Assembly: GCF_014648415.1 (NCBI RefSeq)
Contig: NZ_BMRB01000002.1
Span: 269,260 to 333,259, forward strand
Direction of reading: 5' to 3'
Source of the DNA: Actinokineospora fastidiosa
GTDB lineage: Bacteria > Actinomycetota > Actinomycetes > Mycobacteriales > Pseudonocardiaceae
Length of the DNA: 64,000 bases
Numbering within the stretch: the first letter of the stretch is position 1; every line of letters starts with the position of its first letter. The notes beneath the pieces were generated by a model, which searched no databases, had not been told where the DNA came from, and saw nothing but the letters and a program-made list of their open reading frames with translations. Made by a program: the position numbers and the translations under genes. Below are positions 61,571 through 64,000 of the stretch, piece by piece.

Positions 61571-64000
61571 CTATGGCCGCCGCAGCGCCCGGGCGAGCTG
61601 CGTGCGGGAGCGCACGTCGAGCTTGCGGTAGACGCGGGTGAGGGTGGCCTCGACGGTCTTCACGCTGAGGTAGAGCCCGGCGGCGATCTCCCGGTTGGTG
61701 GCGCCGTCCGCCGCCAGGTCCGCGATGCGCCGCTCGGTGGCCGTCAGCTCCGCTGGCCGGGCGCGCTCATGCCCGTCGAGCCGCGCGCGCAGGTGGTCGG
61801 CGTGCGCCAGCCACGGCCGCGCCCGCGCCCCGGTGAACAGCCGGACCGCGTCGTCCACCGCGCGCCGGGCCGCGGCGAGCCTGCGCGCGCGCCGCTCGAC
61901 CTGGGCGCGGACCACCAGGGCATGCCCCGCTTCGATCGGGTGGCCGAGATCGGTGAACCGCCCGACCGCGCGGTCGAGCAGGTCCACCGCGGCCGCGTGG
62001 TCGCCGCGGGCGCTGTGCCAGGCGGCCTCGGCCCGGTCGAGGCGGGCGGTGACGCCGAGCCCGTGCGGTTTGTCCACCAGCGCCGCCCTGGTCTGGTCGA
62101 GCAGCGCGCGGGCGGCGTCGAGCTCGCCCGTGGCCACGAGCGCGGCCGCCAGGTCGCCGTGCCAGCGCAGGTTCGAGGGGTCGGCGATGGACCGCGGGCC
62201 CTCCAGTTCGGGGATGCGGCGCAGGACGTCGACGGCGCCCGCCGGGTCGCCCGCGCGCAGGTGCGCCTGACCGAGCGCGTACAGGTGCCTGCGCAGGAAC
62301 ACGTTGTCCTGCTCCTGCTCGGACGCGGCCACGCCGCGCTCGGCGTACTCGCGGGCCCGGGCGATGCTGCCGCCCGCCAGTTCGGCCAGCGCGCAGGCGT
62401 ACCACCCCGGACCGGGGCTCAGCCGGGCCGATCCCCCGACCCGCGCGGCGCGAGCGGCGTAGTCGAGCGCGTCGGCGCAGCGGCCCATCACCACCGTCAC
62501 CTCGACCAGCGCGCGCAGCACGCTCACGTGCTCCTCCGCCGTGCCGCGCTCGACCACCGCGAGCAGGGCGAGCAGTTCGGCGTGCGCGTCGGCGGTGCGG
62601 TCGTCGAGCAGGGCGAAGCGGGCGTGCACGAACCGCGGTGACAGGTGCGCGCTGCCGTCGAGGTGCGCCGGGGGCAGCGCGAACGCGGCGGCCAGCGGCT
62701 CATTGTGGTCGGCGCGGCCCATCAGCCGGTACATCAGGGCGATGACGGCGTGGCCCAGCGCGGCGGTGGCCCAGTCGCCGGTGGCGGTGGCGTGGGCGAC
62801 CGCCTGCTCCGCCTCGGCGACGGCGCTCGCCGGGTGCGCCGTGATCACCGCGGACCACGCCCGCCACAGGTGCAGGACGGCCAGCGCGGCTGGATCGGAC
62901 CCGGCGTCGACGGCCGCGGCGGCGAACACCTCGGGGATGTCGCCGACCCGCTGGCCCTCCAGGTGCGCCAGCGCCATGCGCACCCGCACCCGGTCCAGCG
63001 GCAGCGAGTCCGCCGACAGCACGGCGTCCACGGCGCGTCGGGTGAGCTCCTCCAGCCCCGCGCCCGCCCCGGCCTGCGCCGCCGCCACCAGCCACCGCTG
63101 TCGCGTGGCGGCCTGGTCGACGGGGGTGCGGTCGGCGGCGAGCATGAACAGCTCGGCGGCCAGGTCCCGGGCGCCCCGGCGCAGCGCGCCGTCGGCAGCG
63201 GTGACCAGGGTGCGCGCCACCCGCGCGTCGGGCCGGTCGGAGGCCAGCGCCAGGTGCCGCTCGCGCTGGTCGGGGAAGACCACCGCGTCGGCGAGCACGC
63301 GGTGCGCCCGCGCCCTGTCCTCGGCAGTGGCGAGATCGGCGACGACCGTCGCGGCGCCGGGCGGGGTGAAGCGGATCGTGTCGGCGTCGAGGAAGACGAG
63401 CCCGGCGGCCACCGCCTCGGCCAGCTCCTGCCGCGCGTCGGCCCGCCCGGCCCGCAGGAGCAGGCGCGTGGTCGGCGCGCTGGCCAGCGCGCACAGGAGC
63501 AGCGTCTTCCTAGCCTGCGGCGACAGCATGGCCAGCCCGGCCCGCACGCGCGCGGCCCCGGCCGACGGCGGGGCGACGGCCTGTCCCTCCGCGGCCAGGG
63601 CGAGTGCCAACGCCGGGTTGCCCGCGGCGTCGGCGTGCAGCGCCTGCGCCTCGCGCGCGGACAGGCCGTATTCGGCGACGAGTTCGGCGATGTCGCCTGC
63701 CTGCAACGGCGGCACGGCCACGCGCAGCACGGGCCGCGGCACCAGCAGCCCGACCTGCGCTGGCTCGTCCCGACCTGCCACCACCACGGCGAGCGTCGCC
63801 CCGAACACCCGCACCGCGTGCGCGTGGACCTCGGCGGACACCGCGTCGATCCACTGCACGTCGTCGAGCACCACCAGCGGCTCCATCGCGACCAGCACCG
63901 CCCGCCACGCCGCCCGCAACGCCACCGGGTCCCCCGCCCGCTTGAGGACCGTCTCCCGCTGCGCGTCCGGCAGCCCCTCCACCACGTCGTCGGGAACGGC
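61571..64000 (-). CDS. LAL-type LuxR regulator, N-terminus beyond window
   Basis: Open from beyond the right edge to the stop at 61571, at least 809 residues. The visible N-terminal part is the end of an AAA/STAND ATPase module: the Walker B region PLVVLDDVQWIDAVS and then VAGRDEPA. A long helical TPR-like sensor follows. The C-terminal HTH reads LTATERRIADLAADGATNRE, then IAAGLYLSVKTVEATLTRVY and RKLDVRSRTQLA, a LuxR/FixJ-type domain. The P-loop and start lie outside. LAL regulators activate secondary-metabolite and sugar genes; the target here is not evident. Confidence 0.88.
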   Translation of the reverse strand, partial: AVPDDVVEGLPDAQRETVLKRAGDPVALRAAWRAVLVAMEPLVVLDDVQWIDAVSAEVHAHAVRVFGATLAVVVAGRDEPAQVGLLVPRPVLRVAVPPLQAGDIAELVAEYGLSAREAQALHADAAGNPALALALAAEGQAVAPPSAGAARVRAGLAMLSPQARKTLLLCALASAPTTRLLLRAGRADARQELAEAVAAGLVFLDADTIRFTPPGAATVVADLATAEDRARAHRVLADAVVFPDQRERHLALASDRPDARVARTLVTAADGALRRGARDLAAELFMLAADRTPVDQAATRQRWLVAAAQAGAGAGLEELTRRAVDAVLSADSLPLDRVRVRMALAHLEGQRVGDIPEVFAAAAVDAGSDPAALAVLHLWRAWSAVITAHPASAVAEAEQAVAHATATGDWATAALGHAVIALMYRLMGRADHNEPLAAAFALPPAHLDGSAHLSPRFVHARFALLDDRTADAHAELLALLAVVERGTAEEHVSVLRALVEVTVVMGRCADALDYAARAARVGGSARLSPGPGWYACALAELAGGSIARAREYAERGVAASEQEQDNVFLRRHLYALGQAHLRAGDPAGAVDVLRRIPELEGPRSIADPSNLRWHGDLAAALVATGELDAARALLDQTRAALVDKPHGLGVTARLDRAEAAWHSARGDHAAAVDLLDRAVGRFTDLGHPIEAGHALVVRAQVERRARRLAAARRAVDDAVRLFTGARARPWLAHADHLRARLDGHERARPAELTATERRIADLAADGATNREIAAGLYLSVKTVEATLTRVYRKLDVRSRTQLARALRRP

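Noticed and set aside
1-64000. CRISPR arrays, rRNA genes and intact tRNAs
   Set aside because: I looked for regularly spaced repeats and for conserved tRNA and rRNA blocks and found none, apart from the degenerate tRNA-Gly-like sequence.

Overview
This is high-GC actinomycete DNA. The codon third positions are GC-rich, and the gene families are typical of Actinomycetota: SARP and STAND regulators, an ECF41 sigma factor, an AfsA-type enzyme, ROK/MalFG sugar uptake, AA10 LPMO and Excalibur domains. The mix of secreted hydrolases and signalling genes would fit a Pseudonocardiales-like soil organism; that placement is an inference.

Layout. (1) 1-7036: a minus-strand operon of an SbcD/YhaO-like phosphoesterase, an SMC-like ATPase ending in an Lsr2-type DNA-binding domain, and a TerB_N/TerB protein cut by the window edge. 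(2) About 7.0-19 kb: an accessory zone with low gene density. It holds a large serine recombinase, remnants of a second recombinase, degenerate methyltransferase and BCCT-transporter genes, a translationally coupled pair of unknown genes (membrane protein plus soluble partner), an NB-ARC/TPR STAND protein, a DUF4760-like protein and a tRNA-Gly-like relic. (3) About 19.3-23.5 kb: secreted proteins, a TetR regulator, an AA10 LPMO and a DoxX/lipoprotein pair. (4) 23.7-32.3 kb: an apparent dextran/isomaltooligosaccharide locus with a secreted GH49 enzyme with ricin-type lectin domain, a GH13 alpha-glucosidase, MalG- and MalF-like permeases, a binding protein and a divergent ROK repressor. No ABC ATPase is encoded here. 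(5) 32.3-38.3 kb: an EamA exporter, remnants of a regulator and of a NucA/NucB nuclease, a PASTA/Excalibur protein, a TetR/carboxylesterase divergent pair and a secreted protein. (6) 39-42.2 kb: an ECF41 operon (NDH-2-like oxidoreductase, sigma factor, membrane protein) with a candidate autoregulated promoter. (7) 42.5-50.2 kb: DUF6578, a methyltransferase coupled to a SARP-NACHT-multi-TM fusion regulator, a cell-wall-binding CWB2 protein with coupled lipoprotein, and a CPT-like kinase. (8) 50.2-57.0 kb: a compact six-gene operon (AfsA-like, ICMT-like methyltransferase, PEP-synthase/rifampicin-phosphotransferase-like enzyme, UbiA prenyltransferase, P450, nitroreductase), whose first five genes overlap end to end. 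It looks like an undescribed small-molecule pathway. (9) 57.2-64 kb: a frameshifted FAD oxidoreductase, a trypsin-like protease with P domain, an XRE regulator and a partial LAL-type LuxR regulator.

The strongest candidates for new biology are the AfsA/UbiA/P450 operon, the phosphoesterase/SMC-Lsr2/TerB operon, the SARP-NACHT-membrane fusion and the coupled unknown pair at 10.5-12.1 kb. All identifications were made by reading motifs; no database search was run.
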